Origin: Mycobacterium conspicuum
GTDB taxonomy: Bacteria; Actinomycetota; Actinomycetes; Mycobacteriales; Mycobacteriaceae
DNA length: 64,000 nt
NCBI RefSeq assembly: GCF_010730195.1
Contig: NZ_AP022613.1
Span: 4,960,001-5,024,000 of the forward strand
Reading direction: 5' to 3'
Every line of letters starts with the position of its first letter. The first letter of the stretch is position 1. Below are positions 18,182 through 25,379 of this stretch, in pieces. A program made the position numbers and the translations under genes. The notes beneath the pieces are model-generated. The model was given only the letters and a program-made list of their open reading frames with translations, was not told where the DNA came from and did not search any database.

Positions 18182-18260
18182 CAGTGACAGTCTAGACCAT
18201 CTCACTGACAACTGTCATTGAAATTTGTCATTGACATTCGTCATCTAGTGGGTTGACACT
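18182..18260. promoter_or_regulatory. Repeat-rich divergent promoter of TetR-3
   Basis: The region contains a perfect palindrome TGACA-AC-TGTCA at 18206-18217, followed by TTGTCA (18225-18230), TTGACA (18231-18236) and CGTCA copies. Several TGACA/TGTCA half-sites in about 60 bp immediately before a TetR gene suggest a multi-site operator for that regulator, controlling the divergent DUF427 gene and its own operon. Confidence 0.55.
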
Positions 18261-18268
18261 AGTCTGCG

Positions 18269-18883
18269 ATGACAGCAGAAGTGAGCGACAAGCCGCGTGG
18301 ACGCGAGGCGCAACGCCTCGAGACACGCCAGCGCATATATGAGGCAGCCAAAGCCGAGTTCAAGCGATCGGGCATGGGCGACGCCGACATCGGTGCGATC
18401 ATCGGGCGCGCCGGCGTAGCACGAGGCACCTTCTATTTCCACTTCCCCACCAAAGAGCACGTACTAGAAGAGGTAGAGCGGGATTTGGTGAATCGCCTTG
18501 CCCGCGAACTGGCCCGCTTTCTCAAGACACCGCACGACCTGTGGTCTACCTTGTCGGAGGTAGTCAGACTCGTCACCGCCGCGGAGACGCGGCTGGGGAA
18601 GCGGCTGTTCAGAGATGTACTTGCCCTGCACTTCTCGCAGACCCGCCCGCCCGGGTGGGCCAAGTCAACGGAGCATCAACTAGTGGCACTCGTCGCCGAG
18701 GACATTCGGCAGGCCCAAGCCGCAGGCAAAGTCTCTGACCATGTCGACGCCGTGCACAGCGCCCTGTTCTTTCTGCTCGGTCTGTATTCGTTGCTGGTCA
18801 CAAACCATGACCTCAAACCCACTCGTGCCCGGCTCCTCGACGCGTTCCTGGCAAGCACTCGTCACGGCTTGGAGCCCCGATGA
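18269..18883 (+). CDS. TetR/AcrR-family regulator 3
   Basis: This 204-aa protein has an N-terminal TetR DNA-binding domain: TRQRIYEAAKAEFKRSG, then ADIGAIIGRAGVARGT and FYFHFPTKEHVL. The C-terminal domain resembles the AlkX/FadR-like group of lipid- or alkane-responsive regulators only in general shape. It is not a close relative of regulators 1 and 2, and its promoter has TGACA/TGTCA repeats instead. It heads the plus-strand run with the small peptide, VWA and AAA+ genes 40 bp downstream and is their likely local regulator. Confidence 0.9.
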   Translation: MTAEVSDKPRGREAQRLETRQRIYEAAKAEFKRSGMGDADIGAIIGRAGVARGTFYFHFPTKEHVLEEVERDLVNRLARELARFLKTPHDLWSTLSEVVRLVTAAETRLGKRLFRDVLALHFSQTRPPGWAKSTEHQLVALVAEDIRQAQAAGKVSDHVDAVHSALFFLLGLYSLLVTNHDLKPTRARLLDAFLASTRHGLEPR

Positions 18884-18922
18884 GTTCACACTGTCACGCC
18901 CAACCGAGATGGAGGAATAATC

Positions 18923-19021
18923 ATGTGGCTAGAGATCGCTCGCATCGGCTTTGGCTGGGGTGCAGCCGCCGGCCTGGTGGGGTTCTGGTACTGGGTCATG
19001 GGAAACATCGGCACCTTCTGA
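18923..19021 (+). CDS. 32-aa single-TM membrane peptide
   Basis: The ATG at 18923 is preceded by GGAGGAATAATC, a strong ribosome site. The 32-aa product is almost entirely one Trp/Gly-rich membrane helix (GAAAGLVGFWYWVMG) with an acidic residue near the N-terminus. It lies between TetR-3 and the VWA gene in the same orientation. Such peptides are often missed by gene callers. A second small TM peptide (23851-23970) sits beyond the AAA+ gene, so both may be subunits of one membrane complex. Confidence 0.7.
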   Translation: MWLEIARIGFGWGAAAGLVGFWYWVMGNIGTF

Positions 19022-19058
19022 TCCCGACTCGCAGCACTAGACGCGATTGGCAGCGGTG

Positions 19059-20591
19059 ATGACCAAGCCTGTCACTGCGCCCGCGCTCGTCGTCGAGCGC
19101 CGTTGTGCCCTATTGGCTGTCGCGCTGTCGCAAGGCCGGCGGCACGGCGTGCGTTTGGTATCGGGTGAGCGGCGAAGCTTCGGCATGAATGCCGGCAAAA
19201 CCGTCGTCGAGGTACCCTACCCGGCTCTGGCGCCGGATTGGACTCGCCGGACTTTGACATGCGGGGTCGCACTCCAATGCGCACCGTCGAAGGACCTGCT
19301 GGCCGGTTACGCCCTGCATGAGCTAGCCCCTCGGGAGATGCGGGCGCTGGCCATCGTCGAAGGGCGTGTCGCACTGGGTTGGATTGCGTCACAGTGGCCG
19401 GGGCTGCTCCCCGAACTGCAACGACACCTCGTAGACCTAGACGCGATCAAGAGAAACCTCGACGGGCCAGCGATGTTCGATGCTGCAATCGAGCTGGCCC
19501 GCTCCGGCACAGAGTTGAACCGCTATCCGTTACTCGGTCGATTGACTGCATCAGCGCCAGGCCGTAACGGCCTGTCGGCGCGCGCTTTACGGATGCGCGG
19601 CCGGATGCCTTGGAGCTCGAAGAAAACCTTCAACAGGATCGGATACTCGGTGCCCGTCGCAGGCGACGGCGGCGTGCGAAACCCAAACTTGCCACCCCCC
19701 AGCCGACCCGAGGACGACGAAATCGAGATCCGGCCCGACCAGCGTGTCGGCATCCCCTATCCAGAATGGAACGCGTGGACGGCTAGTTTTCTGCCGCGCC
19801 ACGTCGCTGTTCTCGAGCGCAAACACCAAGCTCCTCGGCAGCCCTGCCCGCCGGTATCTCCAGGCATCCGACGCTGGTTCGAGGAGCATACGCACCGGGT
19901 GATGACTACCGGCCTGGAAGACGGTTCGTGCGTGGACATCGACCGCTACGTCGACTATTACGTCGACCGAACCTGCGGCCACTCCCCCGAAGCTCGCGTC
20001 TTCCGAGAACTGCTTCCCGGATTCCGGGACGTGACCACCGCACTGCTGCTCGACGGCAGCTCGTCGCTGGGAGTACACCAGGGGCGGATATTCCGCCTCG
20101 AATTGGCTTGTGCCGATGCGCTGTCGCAAGCAATGAAGCTCGCCCGAGAGCGCCACGGCATATTCGTTTTCAGCGGCAACACTCGGCATCGCGTGGAAGT
20201 GCGCTGCCTGAAGGACTTCGACGAACCTCACTTCGTCGTCCCGAGTGGGGCGGGCCTAGCCACGGGTGGCTACACCAGGCTCGGAGCTCCCTTGCGGCAC
20301 TTGACGAGTCGGCTTCTGCGACAGCCAACGGAACGACGGCTCCTCATCGTGATTGGCGACGGCCTCATGTCTGACGAAGGCTACGAGGGCCGATACGCAT
20401 GGGCTGATGTGGCCCACGCCGTCGAGGAAGCCGAAGATGCCGGCATCGCCACCTACTACATCGGCGTCGGTCCTACCCGAGTGGACCCGCTACCCGAGGT
20501 GTTCGGCCCGCGCAGGTCAAAGCGGATCCGACGCATCGACGAACTACCCCACGTGCTGGCCCATGTCCACCGCGAACTCGTGGCGACGTAG
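19059..20591 (+). CDS. VWA-domain protein, NorD/CbbO-like
   Basis: The 510-aa product (ATG 19059; a TTG at 19047 is possible) has a long N-terminal region and a C-terminal von Willebrand A domain. The metal-ion-dependent adhesion site reads LLLDGSSSLG, with a later GGYTRLG and VIGDGLMSDEGYEG. In NorQ/NorD and CbbQ/CbbO pairs, the VWA protein recruits the MoxR-type AAA+ ATPase to its target enzyme for metal insertion or activation. The AAA+ partner follows 21 bp downstream. No nitric oxide reductase or Rubisco gene is nearby, so the target is probably the adjacent membrane proteins. Confidence 0.85.
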   Translation: MTKPVTAPALVVERRCALLAVALSQGRRHGVRLVSGERRSFGMNAGKTVVEVPYPALAPDWTRRTLTCGVALQCAPSKDLLAGYALHELAPREMRALAIVEGRVALGWIASQWPGLLPELQRHLVDLDAIKRNLDGPAMFDAAIELARSGTELNRYPLLGRLTASAPGRNGLSARALRMRGRMPWSSKKTFNRIGYSVPVAGDGGVRNPNLPPPSRPEDDEIEIRPDQRVGIPYPEWNAWTASFLPRHVAVLERKHQAPRQPCPPVSPGIRRWFEEHTHRVMTTGLEDGSCVDIDRYVDYYVDRTCGHSPEARVFRELLPGFRDVTTALLLDGSSSLGVHQGRIFRLELACADALSQAMKLARERHGIFVFSGNTRHRVEVRCLKDFDEPHFVVPSGAGLATGGYTRLGAPLRHLTSRLLRQPTERRLLIVIGDGLMSDEGYEGRYAWADVAHAVEEAEDAGIATYYIGVGPTRVDPLPEVFGPRRSKRIRRIDELPHVLAHVHRELVAT

Positions 20592-20612
20592 GCGCCCATG
20601 TCTAGGAGTGAA

Positions 20613-21419
20613 ATGACGGCAGGCTTCTACCACACCAACGGCAACGAAGTAGCGCTGTTCGAGCAAGCCTTCGCCCAACGGCTACCGGTGATGCTGACAG
20701 GCCCAACCGGTTGCGGCAAAACGCGTTTCGTCGAGCACATGGGGCACCTGCTGAACCGTCCCGTGGTAACCATCAGCTGCCACGATGATTTGACCAGCTC
20801 GGATCTGGTTGGCCGCTTCATGGTGACCGGCGGTGACGTCGTGTGGAACGATGGGCCGCTGACCCGCGCCGTTAAGGCCGGTGCAATCTGTTACCTCGAC
20901 GAGGTAGTCGAGGCCCGGCACGACTCGCTAGCGATTCTGCATTCGCTTACTGACCATCGGCGGACTCTCTACCTGGATCGAGCTGACGAGGTCGTCAAGG
21001 CGCCAGATTCGTTCATGTTGGTGTCCTCTTATAACCCGGCTTACCGCAGCTCGCTGAAGGATCTCAAACCCTCATTCCGCCAACGCTTCGTCACCATCGC
21101 AATGGACTATCTCCCACCCGATCGTGAGGCCGAAGTCTTGGTGCACCAGGCGGCAATCGACATCGCCATCGCCAAGCGGCTGGTCAAGTGTGCAACCACG
21201 ATCCGCACAGCAGACGAAGTCTTCCATTTCGAGCCGCCGTCGACGCGCGTACTGGTGACAGCCGGCCAATTGATCGCCGCGGGCGCCGACGAAGTCGAGG
21301 CTGTCGAAGCTTGTGTATTGGCGCCGCTGTCGACCGACGGGGCAGTCACCGAGGGCCTGCGGGAAGCCGCGGCAGCCTGCCTGATTGCGGCTAAGACATC
21401 AATTGACCGCGCTCACTGA
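20613..21419 (+). CDS. MoxR/NorQ-like AAA+ ATPase, C-terminus cut by IS21 insertion
   Basis: I prefer ATG 20613 (AGGAG a few bases upstream) over ATG 20598. Walker A is GPTGCGKT (about 31-38), Walker B is ICYLDEV (about 95-101), the sensor region is SSYNPAY and the arginine region is SFRQRF. These are the hallmarks of NorQ/CbbQ ATPases, which remodel enzymes with a VWA partner. The stop codon TGA at 21417 is formed at the IS junction: joining the TCACT repeats across the element restores 12 more codons ending over the start of the 39-aa gene at 23851. The ATPase core is intact, so activity is probably kept. Confidence 0.88.
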   Translation: MTAGFYHTNGNEVALFEQAFAQRLPVMLTGPTGCGKTRFVEHMGHLLNRPVVTISCHDDLTSSDLVGRFMVTGGDVVWNDGPLTRAVKAGAICYLDEVVEARHDSLAILHSLTDHRRTLYLDRADEVVKAPDSFMLVSSYNPAYRSSLKDLKPSFRQRFVTIAMDYLPPDREAEVLVHQAAIDIAIAKRLVKCATTIRTADEVFHFEPPSTRVLVTAGQLIAAGADEVEAVEACVLAPLSTDGAVTEGLREAAAACLIAAKTSIDRAH

Positions 21420-21433
21420 AATTCCCCACTGAC

Positions 21434-21450
21434 GCTCATCGAAATTCCCC
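21434..21450 (+). repeat. Left terminal inverted repeat of IS21 element
   Basis: This 17-bp unit pairs with 23789-23805 in inverted orientation with one mismatch. A partial copy (GAAATTCCCCAC) lies just outside at 21418-21429, giving the two-site end structure usual in this family. Confidence 0.8.
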
Positions 21451-21540
21451 ACCCGTGTGGCTCCGCCGAGAAGGGCGGGCCTCCCTCGAAGCTGCTGGTG
21501 TCTGACGCCAGTAGCTCCACCGAAGGAGGCCCGCTTTCTC

Positions 21541-22902
21541 ATGCTCACATGGGAGGACGATGTGGAAGTACATGCCCTACGCAAACGTGGTTGGTCGATC
21601 TCGGCGATCGCCCGCCACACCGGCTTCGACCGCAAGACGGTCCGGAAGTATCTGGCCGGTGACGGCGCGCCCGGGGTCCGCGCCCGGCCCGACCCGGACC
21701 CGTTCGATCCGTTCATCGACTACGTCACCGCCAGGCTGACCGAGGACCCGCACCTGTGGGCCCGCACCCTGTTCGACGAACTCGAGGACCTCGGGTTCGG
21801 GCTGTCGTATCAGAGCCTGACCCGCAACATCCGGACCCGGAACCTGCGGCCCGTCTGTGAGGCGTGCCGGACGGCCACGCAGCGCCCGAACGCGGTGATC
21901 CCCCATGCACCGGGTGATGAAACTCAATGGGACTGGCTGGAATTGCCCGATCCGCCGGAATCGTGGGGCTGGGGCAAGACCGCACACCTGCTGGTCGGCT
22001 CGTTGGCCCATTCGGGCAAGTGGCGCGGCTATCTGTCGCCGAGCGAGGACCAACCCCACCTGGTCGCCGGCCTGGACCGCGTCACCCGCGGTCTGGGCGG
22101 CGTCTCGCGGGTGTGGCGGTTCGACCGGATGGCCACGGTCTGCGATCCCGGTAGCGGCCGGGTGAGCGCCTCGTTCGCCGGGGTGGCCAAGCACTACGGC
22201 GTATCGGTGGCGATCTGCCCGCCGCGGCGCGGCAACCGCAAGGGCGTGGTGGAGAAGGTCAATCACACCGCCGCGCAACGCTGGTGGCGCACCCTGGCCG
22301 ACGACGTCACCGTCGAGGCGGCCCAGGCGAACCTGGATCGCTTCGCCCGGGTGCGTGGTGACACGAGGCTGCGGGCCACCGCTGATGGCCGCTCCTCGGT
22401 CGCCGTGGTGGCCGAAACGGAGCCACTACAACCAATACCGGCGCAGGCGTATCCGGTGATCGTTTCCGAGGCCCGCACCGCATCGCGCCAAGCGATGGTG
22501 TCCTACCGCGGTAACCGCTACTCGGTGCCCCCGGAGCTGGCCGCCGCCAACGTGGTGGTGTCGCATCCGGTCGGCGGTCAGTTCTGCGACATCGCCACCG
22601 CCAGTGGGATCGTGGTTGCCAGGCACCGGATGGCCGCCGACGGGCTCGGCGTCATGGTGCGCGACAACGGCCACGTCATCGCGCTGGATGCCGCGGCGAT
22701 CGCCACCGCGACCACCGGACGGGCGCACCGCCGCAAGGAACGCATCCCACCCGGCCCGGCGGCCAAAGCCGCTGCCGCGCAACTGCTTGCGATCAATCAG
22801 CCATCCGTCACCGCAATTGAAACATCCACTCCGTCAACCAATTCCACCGTCATCGATCTGTCCGCTTACGAGCGGGCCGCCCAGAACAGGACCATCCAAT
22901 GA
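21541..22902 (+). CDS. istA: IS21-family transposase IstA
   Basis: The 453-aa protein starts at ATG 21541 (MLTWEDDVEVHALRKRGWS); the frame upstream runs into the terminal repeat and is not native. It has an N-terminal helix-turn-helix (GWSISAIARHTGFDRKTVRK), then a DDE core with Asp in ETQWDWLE, Asp in WRFDRMATV and Glu in GVVEKVNH, and a C-terminal IstA domain (MVSYRGNRYSVPPE). It overlaps istB by 4 bp, the usual arrangement. All catalytic residues are present, so the element may be active. Confidence 0.95.
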   Translation: MLTWEDDVEVHALRKRGWSISAIARHTGFDRKTVRKYLAGDGAPGVRARPDPDPFDPFIDYVTARLTEDPHLWARTLFDELEDLGFGLSYQSLTRNIRTRNLRPVCEACRTATQRPNAVIPHAPGDETQWDWLELPDPPESWGWGKTAHLLVGSLAHSGKWRGYLSPSEDQPHLVAGLDRVTRGLGGVSRVWRFDRMATVCDPGSGRVSASFAGVAKHYGVSVAICPPRRGNRKGVVEKVNHTAAQRWWRTLADDVTVEAAQANLDRFARVRGDTRLRATADGRSSVAVVAETEPLQPIPAQAYPVIVSEARTASRQAMVSYRGNRYSVPPELAAANVVVSHPVGGQFCDIATASGIVVARHRMAADGLGVMVRDNGHVIALDAAAIATATTGRAHRRKERIPPGPAAKAAAAQLLAINQPSVTAIETSTPSTNSTVIDLSAYERAAQNRTIQ

Positions 22903-23750
22903 CCCCCACACCGCGCACCGGTAAGACCACCACCACAACCGAGGAATCGCTGTCGGCGGCGGCGAGCCGCTATCAGCAGCTACGCTCGCATCTGGCCGAA
23001 CTCAAACTGGCCGCGGCCGCTGAAGCCCTACCTGCCGTGCTCGACCAGGCCACCGCCGACGGGCTGTCGCTGACCGTTGCCTTGGAGCGGCTGCTGGCCG
23101 TCGAGGTCGAAGCCTCCACCGCCCGCCGACTGGCCGGACGGCTTCGGTTCGCCTGCTTGCCCACCCCAGCCACCCTGGCCGACTTCGACGTCGATGCTGC
23201 CGCCGGGATCGACCGCAAGCTCATCGACGAGCTGGGCACCTGCCGCTATCTGGAATCAGCGACCAACATCCTGCTCATCGGCCCACCGGGTACTGGAAAA
23301 ACACACCTGTCGGTCGGATTGGCCAGGGCCGCAGCACATGCCGGCTACCGGACGTACTTCACCACCGCCGCCGATCTGGCCGCCCGCTGCCACCGCGCCG
23401 CCATCGAGGGACGCTGGGCCACCACCATGCGCTTCTTCGCCGGCCCGACGCTGCTGGTGATCGATGAACTCGGCTACCTTCCACTGCCCGCCGAGGCCGC
23501 TTCGGCGTTGTTTCAGGTTGTCTCCCAACGGTATTTAAAGACCAGCATCGTCATCACCACCAACCGCGGCGTGGGAGCCTGGGGAGAGATCCTCGGCGAC
23601 ACCACCGTGGCCGCTGCCATGCTCGACCGCCTGCTGCACCGCTCCGTGGTCATCAACCTCGACGGAGAGTCCTACCGGCTACGTGACCACCACGCCGCCG
23701 CAGAAACCCTGCGCCGAACCACCACCGGCACCCGCCAACAACTACACTGA
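22899..23750 (+). CDS. istB: IS21-family helper ATPase IstB
   Basis: This 283-aa AAA+ protein has Walker A GPPGTGKTHL (about 128-137) and Walker B LLVIDELGYLPL (about 187-198), plus the ITTNRGVGAW motif that is characteristic of IstB/DnaC-like helper ATPases. IstB assembles on DNA and directs IstA to target sites. It starts within the istA stop (ATGA). It ends 65 bp before the element boundary. Confidence 0.95.
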   Translation: MTPTPRTGKTTTTTEESLSAAASRYQQLRSHLAELKLAAAAEALPAVLDQATADGLSLTVALERLLAVEVEASTARRLAGRLRFACLPTPATLADFDVDAAAGIDRKLIDELGTCRYLESATNILLIGPPGTGKTHLSVGLARAAAHAGYRTYFTTAADLAARCHRAAIEGRWATTMRFFAGPTLLVIDELGYLPLPAEAASALFQVVSQRYLKTSIVITTNRGVGAWGEILGDTTVAAAMLDRLLHRSVVINLDGESYRLRDHHAAAETLRRTTTGTRQQLH

Positions 23751-23788
23751 CCGCTGCTCACAGGTGAGGAATTTCGGCGAGCACAGCC

Positions 23789-23805
23789 GGGGATTTTCGA
23801 TGAGC
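23789..23805 (-). repeat. Right terminal inverted repeat of IS21 element
   Basis: GGGGATTTTCGATGAGC is the inverted partner of the left repeat. A second related unit, GAGGAATTTCG, lies inward at 23766-23776. Confidence 0.8.
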
Positions 23806-23850
23806 GCCGTCACAATCACTTGATCCCACAAGGAGAGGAGCACCTCAACG

Positions 23851-23970
23851 ATGAATGAGAGCGACAAGAAGCGACGACGGGCGCTGATGGTCTTCCAGAT
23901 CTTCATCTACGGCTACCTGGCATTGCAATTCGGCATCCAGATGTACATGTACGCGACCCGCAACTGGTAG
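23851..23970 (+). CDS. 39-aa single-TM membrane peptide
   Basis: The ATG at 23851 follows AGGAGAGGAG. The 39-aa product has a basic N-terminus (KKRRR) and one TM helix (ALMVFQIFIYGYLALQFGIQ), predicted N-in. Before the IS21 insertion the NorQ-like gene would have ended inside this start region (TGA at 23856-23858), so the two were translationally coupled. The gene is 8 bp from the polytopic membrane protein gene. With the 32-aa peptide it forms a pair of tiny membrane subunits in the cassette. Confidence 0.72.
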   Translation: MNESDKKRRRALMVFQIFIYGYLALQFGIQMYMYATRNW

Positions 23971-23978
23971 GAGACACC

Positions 23979-24716
23979 ATGAATCTGCCTTTGATCAACC
24001 GCTCGGGCAATCGCAAGACCGCCATCGCACCAGCCAGTGACGGCGGCCTGCACACCCTTGACGATCAACACGAAGAAAGTCGCAAGGCCCAATGGTCGGC
24101 CGACAAGTGGCTCATCGCAGGAACATTGCTGATGGGCACCAACGCCGCCGGCATCTTCGGACTGCCCTTGTTCCTATGGGGCCTGCGCAAGCTCCAAATG
24201 GCTACAAAGGCGGGCCTTTCGGTTCGCCCCATCATGGTTACCTTGATCGGCTACCTCGTCATCCTTGATGCCGGGCTCAACCTGCAGGGTTGGATCTTGG
24301 ATTTGGTGGGCAACCACTCGCTGATCTACCGCGTGCTCTACACCGCATGGGGCAACGCCTTCGACATGGGCTACTTCTGGCACTACAACCAGCTGTGGAT
24401 CGGCGGCGCGAGCGCACCCGGCGAGAAGAGCTGGGAGGTGGCGCTGGTTCTCGTTGTATTCCCGATGCGGATCGCCTCGTCGATCGCGTTCCTGCAGATG
24501 AAGCGCTGGGGATACCAGTGGCTAATCATCACCTGCTGGTTCGGCGTCGTGATCTGGGTCGGTTACGTCATGAACATGACGGTGTTCGCCGACCTTCGTT
24601 ACACCGGAACCGTTTTCCCGGTGATCGGGTGGTGGATCTACGACATCATGTACATCACACCATTCTTGGCGATCCCGTATCTACACACCGTCAACCGCGA
24701 AATCTTCTCGGACTAA
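23979..24716 (+). CDS. Polytopic membrane protein of unknown family
   Basis: This 245-aa protein has a soluble N-tail of about 40 residues and five or six membrane helices (about 44-70, 80-105, 112-140, 149-170, 175-199 and 208-233). Charged and aromatic residues lie inside the membrane part: GNAFDMGYFWHYNQLW and WWIYDIMYITPF, with His near both. This resembles a metal- or cofactor-binding membrane enzyme more than a transporter, but I recognise no family and see no haem c motif. It follows a NorQ/NorD-type activation pair and a 39-aa TM peptide and is the most likely target of that pair. Confidence 0.82.
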   Translation: MNLPLINRSGNRKTAIAPASDGGLHTLDDQHEESRKAQWSADKWLIAGTLLMGTNAAGIFGLPLFLWGLRKLQMATKAGLSVRPIMVTLIGYLVILDAGLNLQGWILDLVGNHSLIYRVLYTAWGNAFDMGYFWHYNQLWIGGASAPGEKSWEVALVLVVFPMRIASSIAFLQMKRWGYQWLIITCWFGVVIWVGYVMNMTVFADLRYTGTVFPVIGWWIYDIMYITPFLAIPYLHTVNREIFSD

Positions 24717-24728
24717 GGAGATCCCACA

Positions 24729-25193
24729 ATGGCCAAGTCGAGCACCAACGAGCAATCATCGAAAACCGACGAATCAGCAACCGAGGACCTACCCCTTGGA
24801 ACTACGAAAGAAACTGCACGCCTGCACAAGTTACTTCAGCGCGGGATCATGGTGTGCTTATTCGGTCTCGTCCTTGAAGGCGCCTTCACACTGCCGTTCC
24901 TGGCGATCTGGTTCGGCTACCCGACTCTGTCATTTACCGAAATATGCAGTGAGCTCATGAAGGTGCGCTACAGCAACGAGTCGCTGGAGTGCAAGTACCC
25001 CTACCCGTTCCCCGGCCCACCATGGGGCGGCGCGCCCGAGGGAGCAGGTATCAACACCGCCCAAGATCAGTGGGGAGTCCAGCCCAAGCCGCTCTATCCG
25101 CGGCTCGGTTTCCGCGAACTGGTAAGGATTCACGACCAACGCATCGCCCGCCAGCATGCCGCGCAACAGAACGGCTCCACTCCGCATCCGTGA
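24729..25193 (+). CDS. Single-TM protein of the VWA/AAA+ membrane cassette
   Basis: The 154-aa product has a polar Ser/Thr-rich N-terminus, one TM helix (about 36-60, GIMVCLFGLVLEGAFTLPFLAIW) and an external domain with two Cys residues (FTEICSEL and SLECKYPYPF) that could form a disulfide, followed by a Pro/Gly-rich loop. It starts 12 bp after the polytopic gene with AAGGAG upstream, so it is the last gene of the operon. No family was recognised; it may be an extracytoplasmic subunit of the same complex. Confidence 0.8.
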   Translation: MAKSSTNEQSSKTDESATEDLPLGTTKETARLHKLLQRGIMVCLFGLVLEGAFTLPFLAIWFGYPTLSFTEICSELMKVRYSNESLECKYPYPFPGPPWGGAPEGAGINTAQDQWGVQPKPLYPRLGFRELVRIHDQRIARQHAAQQNGSTPHP

Positions 25194-25262
25194 AACTGTT
25201 GACGAGGCCGCCGAGGCGGAATCGCACCAAGCCCGCGGCGGCCGCTCCGCCTTGACCCAAAG

Positions 25263-25278
25263 TATACGGTGGCGTTTA
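25263..25278. promoter_or_regulatory. Degenerate TAYAC-N6-GTAYA site before the luxE-like gene
   Basis: TATACGGTGGCGTTTA matches the block A operator except for one base in the right half. It lies about 100 bp before the ATG at 25380. This is weaker than the other five sites and could be chance. Confidence 0.4.
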
Positions 25279-25379
25279 CTTAGCTGATGCGGGTAGCCGA
25301 TTTGTAGAAACGACGCCGCGCCACTGCGGCCCGCGGCCCGCCCTGGGCAAAGTGTTGTTATGACGAAGAGGAGTACCAA

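Larger units (their letters stand above)
21418..23815 (+). mobile_element. IS21-family insertion sequence
   Basis: The element carries overlapping istA and istB genes and complex inverted terminal repeats. The inner pair is GCTCATCGAAATTCCCC (21434-21450), with its inverted copy at 23789-23805 differing at one base. The outer left and inner right ends repeat GAAATTCC-type units (21418-21429; 23766-23776 inverted). The 5-bp direct repeat TCACT flanks it at 21413-21417 and 23816-23820. Boundaries are set from this duplication and could shift by a few bases. It split the norQ-like/39-aa gene overlap. Confidence 0.88.

Noticed and set aside
19059..21419. Nitric oxide reductase operon suggested by NorD/NorQ similarity
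   Set aside because: No NorB or NorC gene, and no CXXCH haem c motif in the neighbouring membrane proteins.
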